From assembly GCA_031266215.1 (NCBI GenBank), contig JAISBL010000010.1:1-38856 (forward strand): a stretch of DNA of 38,856 nt, written 5' to 3'. The notes below the pieces were generated by a model that was given only the letters and a program-made list of their open reading frames with translations, made no database searches and was not told the origin of the DNA. Below, piece by piece: positions 1 through 10,920 of this stretch. The DNA is from Tannerellaceae bacterium (GTDB taxonomy: Bacteria > Bacteroidota > Bacteroidia > Bacteroidales > Tannerellaceae). The position numbers and the translations under genes were made by a program. Numbering within the stretch: the first letter of the stretch is position 1; the number at the start of each line of letters is the position of its first letter.

Positions 1-61
1 AATTACCTTCAGTTCATTCTACTTGTTGCCAATAGCTAAAACATCAAAGAATACACCTTAG

Positions 62-2152
<2,091 letters not shown>

Positions 2153-3973
2153 ATGAACGCCAACGCCATCCGCCACCCTGATATGGGGGCCCTTCTGAGG
2201 GAAGTGGACGACTTCGTCCCTTCGCACGGCCGGAAGGCCCCATGTATAGGAATATCCGCCAACCGGAAGGAAGGCGCCTCGTCTGTAGCCGCAGACTACG
2301 TCAGCTCGGTTCTACAGGCCGGAGGCGTGCCGGTTATCATCCCCGTCGTTAATGACACAGAGGCCCTGAGCGTTATTGTCGACGGGCTTGACGGGCTGCT
2401 CGTAACCGGGGGCGGAGACCTCAACCCGCTTTTCACCGGCGAGGAGCCCCTGCCGGCGCTGGGGCAGACAGACAGCCTCCGGGACGAATACGACCTTATA
2501 CTCATACGCCTGGCCTTCAACCGTGGGTTGCCCATACTTGGGATATGCCGCGGGCACCAGGTCGTTAACGCCGTCTTCGGCGGCAGTCTCTATCAGGACA
2601 TATACTCGCAGCACGCAGCATGGCAGCAACAGGGGATCATCAAACACAGTCAGGACCTGTCGCGCGAACTTCCCTCGCACTCCGTAGAGCTGACCGGTAA
2701 CGGCAGCCGCCTGTACAGCATAATGGGAGACGGCAGGCTGGCGGTCAACTCCTTCCACCACCAGGCAGTGAAGAATCCGGCCCCTGGATTCATCGCCACC
2801 GCCTTCTCGCCCGACGGCATCAACGAGGCCACCGAACATCCGCACTATCCTGTAATGAGCGTCCAGTGGCACCCCGAATCGATGGCCGCCGCCGGAGACG
2901 AGCGGATGCAGGGCATCTTCCACCACCACGTGGAAGAGTCCGCCCTCTTCCTTCGCGCCAAAGACCTGCACCGGACGGCGCTCACAATAGACCTGCATAC
3001 CGACGCCCCGATGGCCTACGCCGGCGACTTTGACCTTGGCAGGAGGATATGCGGAACGTTCAACGAACCCTTCACCGAAGGCCGTGTCAGCCTCCCGCTA
3101 ATGGAACAGGGCCGGATAGACGCCGCTTTCATGGTGGCCTATATCCCACAGTGCGAACTTACCGACGCAGCCCGCCTTGAAGCGTATGATTACGCCCTCG
3201 ACCGCCTCGCACAGGTCACCCGCCAGGCCGTCCTGCACCCCTCCCGCACAGGTATCGCCCGCACTCCGCAGGACATACTACGGCTCAGGGGCGAGGGGAA
3301 GAAAGCCCTCCTCCTGGGCGTCGAGAACGGATATGCCATAGGCAGGGACCTCGAACGGCTGGAGGCCTTCAAACGCCTTGGCGTCTGCTATATCACCCTT
3401 TGCCATGAGGGATATAATGACATCTGCGACTCTTCTTACGGCACTCCTGAGTGGAGCGGGCTCAGTTACTTCGGACGCGAGGTAGTCGCCGCCATGAACC
3501 GCCTGGGTATCATGATAGACGTCTCGCACGCGGCAGAAACCACCTTTTACGACGTGCTCGAACTGAGCAGTGTCCCGGTCATAGCCTCGCACTCCTCCGC
3601 CTACGCCCTCTGCGACCACCCGCGTAACCTTACCGACGCCCAGATACGGGCTATATCCGAACGCGGAGGCATTGTGAATATCTGCCTTTATGCCGGCTTC
3701 CTCCGCCGTGGGGCAGGTATGGACGACGCTTCCATAGACGACGCCGTCAGGCATATCGACCATGCCGTCTCCATAGCCGGCCCTGCGCACGTGGGTATCG
3801 GCTCCGACTTTGACGGCGGCGGGGGCGTAAACGGCTGCCGGGCGGCCAACGAACTGATACACCTCACCACCCGCCTCATCAGGGCCGGATACTCCGAAGA
3901 TGACATCGCCGCTATATGGGGGGGGAACCTTCTCAGGGTAATGACCGCCGTTCAATCTCCCCTGACGACCTGA
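2153..3973 (+). CDS. Fusion of class I glutamine amidotransferase (peptidase C26-like) and membrane dipeptidase (M19)
   Basis: A 606-residue protein with two hydrolase domains. Residues about 30-255 resemble gamma-glutamyl-GABA hydrolase (PuuD/C26): nucleophile Cys132 in GICRGHQ, and His240 and Glu242 in QWHPE complete a triad. Residues about 270-600 resemble renal/membrane dipeptidase (M19): HxD metal ligands at His282 and Asp284 in DLHTDAP, the glutamate in LGVENG, histidines in DVSHAAE and ASHSS, and the late aspartate in GIGSDFDGG. Both active sites look complete. No signal peptide is seen, so it is probably cytoplasmic despite the family name. The start codon follows the gyrB stop with no gap. 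A plausible combined job is release of glutamate from gamma-glutamyl compounds and cleavage of the resulting dipeptides; this is inferred from the families. Confidence 0.88.
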   Translation: MNANAIRHPDMGALLREVDDFVPSHGRKAPCIGISANRKEGASSVAADYVSSVLQAGGVPVIIPVVNDTEALSVIVDGLDGLLVTGGGDLNPLFTGEEPLPALGQTDSLRDEYDLILIRLAFNRGLPILGICRGHQVVNAVFGGSLYQDIYSQHAAWQQQGIIKHSQDLSRELPSHSVELTGNGSRLYSIMGDGRLAVNSFHHQAVKNPAPGFIATAFSPDGINEATEHPHYPVMSVQWHPESMAAAGDERMQGIFHHHVEESALFLRAKDLHRTALTIDLHTDAPMAYAGDFDLGRRICGTFNEPFTEGRVSLPLMEQGRIDAAFMVAYIPQCELTDAARLEAYDYALDRLAQVTRQAVLHPSRTGIARTPQDILRLRGEGKKALLLGVENGYAIGRDLERLEAFKRLGVCYITLCHEGYNDICDSSYGTPEWSGLSYFGREVVAAMNRLGIMIDVSHAAETTFYDVLELSSVPVIASHSSAYALCDHPRNLTDAQIRAISERGGIVNICLYAGFLRRGAGMDDASIDDAVRHIDHAVSIAGPAHVGIGSDFDGGGGVNGCRAANELIHLTTRLIRAGYSEDDIAAIWGGNLLRVMTAVQSPLTT

Positions 3974-3974
3974 T

Positions 3975-4619
3975 ATGCCCGGCCCTAAGTATTACGTGGT
4001 ATGGAAAGGGCTTAACCCGGGGATATACGACTCCTGGGATGCCTGCCGCCTGCAGGTGGAGGGGCAGCGTGGGGCCAGGTACAAGAGCTTCGCCTCACGC
4101 AGCGAGGCTCTTGAGGCTTTTGAAAAGGGGCATGAGGCTTACCTCGGCAAAAGTCACAACCCGTGGCATAAGGCCGCTGCGCCCGCCCCTCATGCAGCGG
4201 GCCGTGGAGGGCTTCCTGTAAAGGAGAGCCTCGCCGTAGACGCCGCCTGCAGCGGTAATCCGGGCGATATGGAGTACCGGGGCGTATATACGGCTACGGG
4301 CGAAGAGATATTCCACATCGGCCCCCTGAAACAGGGTACCAATAACGTGGGTGAGTTCCTGGCCCTCGTGCACGGACTGGCCCTGCTGAAGCAGAAAAAC
4401 AGCAGCCTGCCCGTTTACTCCGACAGCGTAAACGCCATTAAGTGGGTGAAGGAAAAGAAATGCAGAACCCTTCTGAAACGTTCCGAGGTCAACCGGCCTG
4501 TCTTCGACCTTATCGACAGGGCCCTGAAATGGCTTGGGGAGAATGACTGGGACACCCCTGTACTTAAGTGGGAAACCTCCCTATGGGGGGAGATACCGGC
4601 CGACTTCGGCCGCAAATGA
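3975..4619 (+). CDS. Ribonuclease H with N-terminal viroplasmin-like domain
   Basis: A 214-residue protein that should cut the RNA strand of RNA-DNA hybrids. Residues about 4-60 form the small viroplasmin-like RNA/DNA-hybrid binding domain (KYYVVWKG, then YKSFASRSEALEAF). Residues about 80-214 are the RNase HI fold: first acidic residue in VDAACSGNPG, Glu in NNVGEFLALVHG, Asp in VYSDSVNAIKWV and a final acidic site in EIPADFGRK. This architecture is common in Bacteroidota and in eukaryotic RNase H1. It starts one base after the dipeptidase fusion and is followed within 6 bases by recO, so it belongs to the gyrB operon, a grouping that fits DNA maintenance. Confidence 0.9.
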   Translation: MPGPKYYVVWKGLNPGIYDSWDACRLQVEGQRGARYKSFASRSEALEAFEKGHEAYLGKSHNPWHKAAAPAPHAAGRGGLPVKESLAVDAACSGNPGDMEYRGVYTATGEEIFHIGPLKQGTNNVGEFLALVHGLALLKQKNSSLPVYSDSVNAIKWVKEKKCRTLLKRSEVNRPVFDLIDRALKWLGENDWDTPVLKWETSLWGEIPADFGRK

Positions 4620-4625
4620 CCGGCG

Positions 4626-5351
4626 ATGCTTATCAAGACCAATGGCATCGTGCTGCACACCATCCCGTACAGCGACACCCGGATCATCGCCCACCTGTAC
4701 ACCGAGGCCGCCGGGCGCCTGTCGTGTATAGCCACCCGCACATCAGGCCGGCGGAATACCCTGTCTGCCGCTGTCTTTATGCCGCTGTCAGTCATCGAGG
4801 CGGTGATTGACGACCGTCCGGGCCGGGACCTGGCGAGGCTGCGTGATGCAAGGATCGTCTGTCCGCTGCCCGGACTGCTCGCCGATGTGGTGAAAAGCTC
4901 CCTGGCGCTCTTCCTGGCCGAGGTTCTCTTCCGTATGCTGAGGGAAGAAGGGGCCGACGCCGGCCTTTTCGCCTTCCTCACTCATTCGATAAGGTTGCTC
5001 GACGGTGTAGAGGAAGGGGTAGCCAACTTCCACCTTGTCTTCCTGCTTCGCCTGCTCGATCATCTGGGCATCTATCCTAATGCCGACTCTTACTCCGAGG
5101 GTGCGTGGTTCGACATGCAGAACGGCGTCTTCGTCTCCCGTCCGCCCCTTCACCGGCATTTCCTCGACACAGACGAGAGCCGCATCTTCGCCAGCCTGCT
5201 TCGCATCAGCTACGGGAACATGTCTCTCTACTCCTTTTCGCGCGCCGACCGCGCTCTTATCCTCCGGAAGATCATCTCCTACTACCGTCTCCACATACCC
5301 GGCGCCCCCGACATCATCTCCCTCCCCATCCTCCAAACTCTTTTTGACTGA
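4626..5351 (+). CDS. recO: DNA repair protein RecO
   Basis: RecO, of the RecFOR pathway, helps load RecA on SSB-coated gaps. The 241-residue protein begins with the typical OB-fold N-terminus (MLIKTNGIVLHTIPYSDT, residues 1-80), followed by an alpha-helical C-terminal domain (ALFLAEVLFRMLRE; HLVFLLRLLDHLGIYP). No zinc-finger cysteines are present, as in many Bacteroidota RecO proteins. Last gene of the gyrB-dipeptidase-RNase H-recO run; downstream is a long gene-free stretch that starts with a stem-loop. Confidence 0.92.
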   Translation: MLIKTNGIVLHTIPYSDTRIIAHLYTEAAGRLSCIATRTSGRRNTLSAAVFMPLSVIEAVIDDRPGRDLARLRDARIVCPLPGLLADVVKSSLALFLAEVLFRMLREEGADAGLFAFLTHSIRLLDGVEEGVANFHLVFLLRLLDHLGIYPNADSYSEGAWFDMQNGVFVSRPPLHRHFLDTDESRIFASLLRISYGNMSLYSFSRADRALILRKIISYYRLHIPGAPDIISLPILQTLFD

Positions 5352-5961
5352 TCCCTCAACGCCTTATGCCTGCGGTGTGAAAGAGAGTGCTTCCGTCGCA
5401 TAAGGTTACTCACATTAAATCCCTAAGGACTTAAAGTCTTTAAGTCTGTGAGTCTTTCAGACTGCACGGCAACAGGCAGTGGCGGCAATGTAAAACGCGC
5501 CCGTGCACTGTCCTTCAATACCGGCTGACGCCGGAGGACTTTACCGGGTAACCGGTGTCTCTTTACCGGGCAATCAGGCGACTGACTTCAGGGCCTGCGG
5601 ACTCACTTATACGCTACCGACGCCGGAAGGCGTCTGAGATGGGTAACCCCGCGCAAGCCCTTCATCAGGGCGCAGCTCGGGGTAAGCTAATCGCCAATGG
5701 AGGAACTGCGAAGTCAGTTCAACTTTCGCAACTGTGGAAAAACACCCCGGTTGAACAGCTACGCAGTTCGGCAGGCGGGGGGCTGTCTGTCCCCGTGCTG
5801 CGCCTTCGGCTGGCGCGAGAAGGCTTCCCTGTAAAACGCGCCCGTGGCGCCGTCAGCGCGCACCGAAAACTCACCCGGACGTATCTGGTGATCTCACGCA
5901 GGCGTGTGATGATACTTTCGCTTTCCTTCTCCCGGACTCAGGTCTATACTTATGAGGAGTT
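5352..5961. other. Gene-free stretch with dispersed hairpin repeats
   Basis: No credible gene. The stretch holds a stem-loop just after recO (CCTTATGC at 5362-5369 pairing with GCATAAGG at 5398-5405), a near-perfect palindrome at 5428-5446 (GACTTAAAG / CTTTAAGTC), two copies of the module TGTAAAACGCGCCCGTG (5489-5505 and 5830-5846), the hairpin GACGCC-GGAA-GGCGTC at 5619-5634, and a further imperfect hairpin at 5645-5683 whose inner stem is GCCCT/AGGGC. Several of these modules recur at 30620-30680, 37490-37630 and 38580-38740. Confidence 0.7.
5619..5634. repeat. Dispersed GACGCC-GGAA-GGCGTC hairpin repeat, copy 1
   Basis: Perfect 6-bp stem closed by a GGAA tetraloop (GNRA type if transcribed), followed by TGAGATGGGTAACCCCGCGC. 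The same core and flank recur at 37514, 37578 and, with changes, near 38638 and 38705. Confidence 0.75.
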
Positions 5962-6214
5962 AACAAGCATACTTGTGGGGAATCAACAAGGTACCTTGTG
6001 GGGAGCCAACAAGCATACTTGTGGGGAATCAACAAGGCTCCTTGTGGGGAGTCAACAAGCATACTTGTGGGGAATCAACAAGGTACCTTGTGGGGAATCA
6101 ACAAGCATACTTGTGGGGAATCAACAAGGTACCTTGTGGGGAGCCAACAAGCGTACTTGTGGGGAATCAACAAGGTACCTTGTGGGGAGCCAACAAGGCT
6201 CCTTGTAGGAAAGT
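5962..6214. repeat. Tandem array of 11 units of 23 bp, each a palindrome
   Basis: Eleven head-to-tail 23-bp units with the shape ACAAG-nnnn-CTTGT followed by GGGGAnYC. The inner bases fall into three types: CATA or CGTA (odd positions 1, 3, 5, 7, 9), GTAC (2, 6, 8, 10) and GCTC (4 and the degenerate 11th). The GTAC form, ACAAGGTACCTTGT, is a perfect 14-bp palindrome. Types alternate almost strictly, so the higher-order period is 46 bp. The unit length is not a multiple of three and the array has no stop in several frames, so the open frames across it are by-products of the repeat. Confidence 0.9.
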
Positions 6215-6289
6215 TATAAGGAAGGGTGAGTATGTAACACGCAGAGAAGAGGTACAGAAAAAACCGCAGACTTTGTTTTTTTCAGAGCA

Positions 6290-6485
6290 ATGCCGCCTGC
6301 TGAAAACTGAGTGACCACTTTAGCAAGATAGTCGGCCCCCTCGGAGAGCATGGGGGCGACAACCATAACGACCGAAGGTTTGTTACTGATGACGGTCAGC
6401 GCCCTCGTCTCCACGCCGTCGGGGCCGACGAAGAAAACATCCGGAGAAGGGTATCCGCCCAGGGATTCGTTTCGCTCCGAAAGAT
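6290..6485 (-). pseudogene. Possible relic of a coding sequence downstream of korB
   Basis: On the minus strand a stretch of about 60 codons reads like ordinary protein (PDVFFVGPDGVETRAL, then NKPSVVMVVAPMLSEGADYL) but has no ATG, no family-like N-terminus and runs into unrelated sequence near 6290. It resembles in style the C-terminal part of DoxX/thioredoxin-type Bacteroidota membrane proteins, but I cannot name it with confidence. It lies beyond the korB terminator. It could equally be a chance open frame in GC-rich DNA. Confidence 0.3.
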
Positions 6486-6506
6486 TATGACGCGGGAGGG
6501 GGGATA

Positions 6507-6537
6507 GAAAAAGAGACCGGCGTTTATCCGGTCTCTT
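6507..6537 (-). terminator. Rho-independent terminator of korAB
   Basis: Read on the minus strand, a 9-bp perfect stem AGAGACCGG/CCGGTCTCT (6528-6536 with 6512-6520) with a 7-base loop is followed by a run of T. It lies 12 bases past the korB stop. Confidence 0.85.
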
Positions 6538-6548
6538 GTGTCAGTGTC

Positions 6549-7565
6549 TTATTTCACTTCCCATACCTCACCCTTCATCAGCAGGTCGTGAAGCCGCCGG
6601 GTGGGGTTCTTCGCCCTCACGGCAGCTATCTGCTGCTCTACGGAGCGGTCGTATACGGGGGCTTCCACGTCGCGGATGACACCCAGGGCTACAGGCATGT
6701 CTTCGCCACCCATAAGGGAGAGCATCAGGTGTAGCGTGATGTCGGCTTCATGGGCGTTGTGGACTAAGATGTCTTCCGGTGTATAGCCGTCCTGCCCTAT
6801 TGTTACGGCTTTCAGCTTAAGGCCTTCGAGTACAAGTCCGTGTTCATTGTCCCTGCCGAAGAGCATCTTCTCACCGTGGCGGAGGAATATGGTGCGCTCC
6901 TGGCGGTGGTCTTTGTCGGTTATCTTTTTATGGATACCGTCGTTGAAGATGACGCAGTTGACGAGAACTTCCACTACCGACGTGCCTTTGTGGCCGGCGG
7001 AGGCGGAGATGACTTCCGTGGTGTTCTTAAGGTCTACGTCAATTGTGCGTGCAAAAAAGTTCCCGCGCGCTCCGAGGGCGAGTTCGGCCGGGATAAAGGG
7101 GTCTTCCACCGTTCCGTACGGAGAGCTTTTCGTTACCATCCCCCGGTCCGACGTGGGTGAGTACTGTCCTTTCGTGAGGCCGTATATCTTGTTGTTGAAC
7201 AGTACGATGTTGATGTCCACATTGCGGCGGACGGCGTGTATGAAATGGTTCCCGCCGATGGCGAGGCAGTCTCCGTCACCGGTCATAAGCCATACGCTGA
7301 GCGCGGGATTGGCTGTTTTTACACCGGTGGCAATAGCTGCCCCGCGGCCGTGGATGGTGTGGAAACCGTACGAGTTCATATAGTAGGGCAGGCGCGAGGA
7401 GCATCCTATGCCTGAGATGACGGCTATGTTTTCGGGGGGCGTTCCCTGTTCGGCCATTGCCTTGTGCACGCAGTTCAATACGGCGTGGTCGCCGCATCCG
7501 GGGCACCAGCGAACGTACTGGTCGCTTTTATAATCCTTTGGCTGGTATTTTGTTTCTGCTTCCAT
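6549..7565 (-). CDS. korB: 2-oxoacid:ferredoxin oxidoreductase, beta subunit (probably 2-oxoglutarate)
   Basis: Thiamine-diphosphate subunit of the oxygen-sensitive enzyme that turns a 2-oxoacid and CoA into acyl-CoA, CO2 and reduced ferredoxin. The 338-residue protein has the N-terminal CPGCGDHAVL motif and the TPP/Mg site GDGDCLAIGGNHFIHA followed by INIVLFNNKIYGLTKGQ. It lacks a 4Fe-4S ferredoxin domain, as expected for the two-subunit type. It follows korA with 3 bases between them. Assignment to 2-oxoglutarate rather than pyruvate rests on the two-gene layout and general similarity; the substrate is not proven by the sequence. Confidence 0.9.
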   Translation of the reverse strand: MEAETKYQPKDYKSDQYVRWCPGCGDHAVLNCVHKAMAEQGTPPENIAVISGIGCSSRLPYYMNSYGFHTIHGRGAAIATGVKTANPALSVWLMTGDGDCLAIGGNHFIHAVRRNVDINIVLFNNKIYGLTKGQYSPTSDRGMVTKSSPYGTVEDPFIPAELALGARGNFFARTIDVDLKNTTEVISASAGHKGTSVVEVLVNCVIFNDGIHKKITDKDHRQERTIFLRHGEKMLFGRDNEHGLVLEGLKLKAVTIGQDGYTPEDILVHNAHEADITLHLMLSLMGGEDMPVALGVIRDVEAPVYDRSVEQQIAAVRAKNPTRRLHDLLMKGEVWEVK

Positions 7566-7568
7566 GAT

Positions 7569-9422
7569 TCAGTCCTCCAATAGTTTGGTAAATTCTTCGA
7601 CAAGGCGCGCTACTACGAACGGCTGCCCTTTGATACGGTTGAACCTGTAGGGGTTGAAACCCGGCACTTTGCTGCGCAGGTAGTTGGCAAACTGTCCGTT
7701 GTTCTGTTCGGCTACTACTACTTTGGGGTACTTTGCCAGTACTTCGGCGGTATTGGCGGGCAGCGGACTGATGAACCTGAAGTGCGCCAGGGCTACTTTC
7801 CTGCCGTTCTCATGCATTGTTTCCATTGCTTCGCAGAGGTGCCCGAAGGTTCCGCCCCAGCCGACCAGCAGCAGGTCGGCATCGGCGTCTCCCATTACTT
7901 CGAGGCGTGGTATGAAGGAGGCGATCCCGTCAATCTTTGCCTGCCGTGTCTCCACCATTTTCTGATGGTTAAACGGCTCGGTAGAGATGGCGCTGGTATC
8001 GTAGTCCTTCTCCAGCCCTCCTATGCGGTGCTCAAAGCCCGGCGTTCCGGGTATCGCCCAATAGCGGACCAGTGTTTCGGGGTCCCGCCGGTAGGCTTTC
8101 CAGGGTTTATCGTCATTGTATAGTGAGACATACCGTGGTTTGATGCCCGGGTAGGTATCCAGGTCGGGGATGCGCCATGCCGAGGAGCCGTTTGCGATAA
8201 ACGAATCGGTCAGCAGGATCACCGGCGTCATGTGCTCGACGGCCAGTTTGCCTGCCCAGAAGGCGGCGTCGAAGCAGTCGGTAGGCGTCGAGGCGGCAAT
8301 AACCACGGCAGGGCTTTCTCCGTTACGCCCGTACAGGGCCTGCAAAAGGTCAGTCTGCTCGCTTTTGGTAGGCAGACCTGTGGAGGGGCCTCCCCTTTGC
8401 ACGTCGATGACGACCAGGGGCAGTTCGGCTATAACGGCCAGCCCGATGGCCTCGCTCTTCAACGCCAGTCCGGGGCCTGAAGTAGACGTCACTGCCAGCG
8501 ATCCGGCAAAGCTGGCGCCGATGGCGGTGCATATGCCGGCTATCTCGTCTTCGAACTGCAGGGCTTTTACGCCCAGTTCCTTACGGGCGGCTAATTCCTG
8601 CAATATGTCTGTAGCCGGCGTAATGGGATAGCTCCCGAGGAAGAGTTGCAGACCGGCTTTTTCGGCGGCGGCAATCAGTCCGTAGGCAGTGGCTTTGTTT
8701 CCGTTGATATCGGTATAAAAGCCAGGGGCGGCTTTTTTACTTTCGATACGATAGGTGGAGACGGAGGCGTGGATGTTATTCCCGTAATTATAGCCATCGG
8801 TCAGGGCCTTTATATTGGCCTGGGCGATGGCAGGCTTCTTCGCAAACTTATTCTGAAGTTTGTGCATCGCCTCGTCCAGCGGGCGTTCAAAGAGCCAGCA
8901 AACCAATCCAAGGGCGAACATGTTTTTGCAGCGCACGGCCGACTTGTTGTCAAGTCCGTACTCTGTCAGTCCGTCTTTTACCATAGTCGAGATGGGAGCG
9001 GCGACGAGTTGTATCCCCGTCAGGCCGAGTTCAGCGAAGGGGTCGTCGGTTGTAAACTGCGCCTTTTCCAGATCGTTTTTCCGGAAAGAGTCTGTGTCGA
9101 CAATAACAATAGCTCGAGGTTTCAGATAGTTGACGTTTACTTTCAGGGCTGCCGGATTCATGGCAACCAGTACATCGGCTTTATCACCGGGGGTGAAGAC
9201 TTTACGGGATCCCAGATGTACCTGAAACCCCGACACTCCGCTTAATGAGCCTTGCGGAGCGCGAATCTCTGCCGGGAAGTCGGGGAAGGTAGATATTTCG
9301 TTTCCCAGGACGGCCGACAGGTTGGAAAAGATGGTCCCGGTAAGTTGCATACCATCTCCCGAATCTCCGGAGAAGCGGACTACAACCTTTTCCAGGGTAA
9401 CTACTTTAGTTTGTTCTGTCAT
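7569..9422 (-). CDS. korA: 2-oxoacid:ferredoxin oxidoreductase, fused gamma-alpha subunit
   Basis: Partner of KorB. The 617-residue protein has an N-terminal gamma domain (residues about 10-190, beginning VVRFSGDSGDGMQLTG) that binds CoA or helps electron transfer in the family. It is fused to the alpha pyrimidine-binding domain (residues about 220-610), which has AYGLIAAAEKAGLQLFLGSYPITPATDILQ-like sequence and STSGPGLALKSEAIG. This gamma-alpha fusion is typical of Bacteroidota and other anaerobes. The enzyme supplies succinyl-CoA and reduced ferredoxin. A weak -7-like TACTTTTA (minus strand, 9485-9492) lies upstream. Confidence 0.92.
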   Translation of the reverse strand: MTEQTKVVTLEKVVVRFSGDSGDGMQLTGTIFSNLSAVLGNEISTFPDFPAEIRAPQGSLSGVSGFQVHLGSRKVFTPGDKADVLVAMNPAALKVNVNYLKPRAIVIVDTDSFRKNDLEKAQFTTDDPFAELGLTGIQLVAAPISTMVKDGLTEYGLDNKSAVRCKNMFALGLVCWLFERPLDEAMHKLQNKFAKKPAIAQANIKALTDGYNYGNNIHASVSTYRIESKKAAPGFYTDINGNKATAYGLIAAAEKAGLQLFLGSYPITPATDILQELAARKELGVKALQFEDEIAGICTAIGASFAGSLAVTSTSGPGLALKSEAIGLAVIAELPLVVIDVQRGGPSTGLPTKSEQTDLLQALYGRNGESPAVVIAASTPTDCFDAAFWAGKLAVEHMTPVILLTDSFIANGSSAWRIPDLDTYPGIKPRYVSLYNDDKPWKAYRRDPETLVRYWAIPGTPGFEHRIGGLEKDYDTSAISTEPFNHQKMVETRQAKIDGIASFIPRLEVMGDADADLLLVGWGGTFGHLCEAMETMHENGRKVALAHFRFISPLPANTAEVLAKYPKVVVAEQNNGQFANYLRSKVPGFNPYRFNRIKGQPFVVARLVEEFTKLLED

Positions 9423-9552
9423 AAGTAAATAAAGTGATAAAATGTAGGTAATCTTCGAATATTAATAAAAGCGTTTTCAGTGCGTAAAAGTAGTAATAAT
9501 CAGGAATTATCACCAGGGATTTCAGGTATTTTATAGTAGCAGCCCCGTCGGC

Positions 9553-10812
9553 TTATACATGGCTTCTTCCCGCTTCACGCAGTGTCTTACTGCTCATTAA
9601 CGGAATAGTCAGCAGTGTTATAATGATACCTGTTCCGATAAGCAGTACGTTTATTGAAACGCTGTCTGCAACCGGGCCAAAGACAAGCATACCCAACGGC
9701 ATCATAGTGCTGGAGACCATACTGAAAACCGAAAAAACCCTCCCCATAAACGCCTGCTCTACGGTAGTTTGTAATAAGACCATAAACGGCGTATTCCAGA
9801 GCGGGAACGACAGGCCCATCGTTGCCATAATTACAAGGTACAGTCCGAAATAAGGTGCTATCCCTAATCCTACGGCCAGCAAACCGCATAACGCGCAGGA
9901 AAGCGACATGGTATAGATACGGTTCCTGAAGCCGCCCCATGTTCCTATCAGGATACCTCCAAGCATCACTCCGGCGGAAAAGGTGATTTCTATCGCGGAG
10001 AGGCGCCATACATCGTTACCGAAGTTTCTGGTTACCTGTAAGGGGGTTAAAAATGCAGAGGGAGCGAAGAAAAAGAGAAATGCCGCCGTAATGACTATCA
10101 TGCGTAAGACATAGCCCTGCTTCTTTATATATCGCAGTCCTTCGCGGAGGTCATGCAGATAGGCGACTCCTTTTTGCTCTCCTGCTTCCGTTGGAGGTTT
10201 TTCTGTCTGCGGCGTTTTGACAAGGAAGGCAACTATGCTGATACCAATAGCGGCGGTAACTACATCAAGGAAAAACAACATCTCCAACGAAGCGAAAGAC
10301 ATTAACGCGCCGCTTATCATGGGTGTTGTCAATGCAATAAATGACTGTATGCTGGTCTGCAATCCGTTTATCCGGGTCAACTGTTCCTGCGGGACGATTT
10401 GCGGGATGAAGGCGCCGATCGCCGGCGTCTGCACTCCCTGCCCTAAGGAACGGATAACCGTACAAATCAGAAGTATCCCAACGTGTTCGAGCCCCGACAT
10501 AATCAAAACCGCTACAACCAGGCTGGCAAACGCTATTGAGCCGTCGGCTATATTGATAATATACTTCCGGTTAAACCTGTCCGCCCAGACTCCGCCAAAT
10601 GGTGAAATAAAAAACATGGGCAGGAATCCGGCAATCGTAAAGAGGGTCATCATGGTTCCGGACTGGGTTTTAAGGGTGATATGCCATATAATAGCGTATT
10701 GCACCACCATAGTGCCGAACATGGATAAAGCTTGTCCGATCACAAATAATGCCGTATTCTTTTTCCAGCTAATGCTATTCCCTGCATTCATGGCTCTGAT
10801 GCTTTCTTTCAT
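9553..10812 (-). CDS. MFS transporter, drug-efflux-like
   Basis: A 419-residue inner-membrane protein with about 12 hydrophobic segments and the MFS loop 2-3 signature FGGVWADRFNRKYI. Overall it resembles the macrolide-efflux/EntS-like branch of the superfamily (ALFVIGQALSMFGTMVVQYAIIW at the N-terminus; QAFMGRVFSVFSMVSS near TM10). A substrate cannot be read from the sequence. It lies on the same strand 108 bases after aroK. An internal ATG seven codons in (10791) is an alternative start. Confidence 0.85.
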   Translation of the reverse strand: MKESIRAMNAGNSISWKKNTALFVIGQALSMFGTMVVQYAIIWHITLKTQSGTMMTLFTIAGFLPMFFISPFGGVWADRFNRKYIINIADGSIAFASLVVAVLIMSGLEHVGILLICTVIRSLGQGVQTPAIGAFIPQIVPQEQLTRINGLQTSIQSFIALTTPMISGALMSFASLEMLFFLDVVTAAIGISIVAFLVKTPQTEKPPTEAGEQKGVAYLHDLREGLRYIKKQGYVLRMIVITAAFLFFFAPSAFLTPLQVTRNFGNDVWRLSAIEITFSAGVMLGGILIGTWGGFRNRIYTMSLSCALCGLLAVGLGIAPYFGLYLVIMATMGLSFPLWNTPFMVLLQTTVEQAFMGRVFSVFSMVSSTMMPLGMLVFGPVADSVSINVLLIGTGIIITLLTIPLMSSKTLREAGRSHV

Positions 10813-10920
10813 TTGCTTTAATTTTCATTCTGGCGCAGTCTGTTTTCACTCATCTGTTCATAGAAGCTGGCGCATGCGATCCCACAGTTCCGGGTTACAG
10901 GGTCAAATGTCGCTGATATA

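Noticed and set aside
5555-6208. 217-codon open frame across the 23-bp array, with others in the remaining frames and strand
   Set aside because: The 23-bp unit cycles through all frames and contains no stops, so open frames are inevitable. The part before the array is dispersed-repeat sequence.
5962-6214. CRISPR array
   Set aside because: The units are directly adjacent, there are no unique spacers, and no cas gene is nearby.
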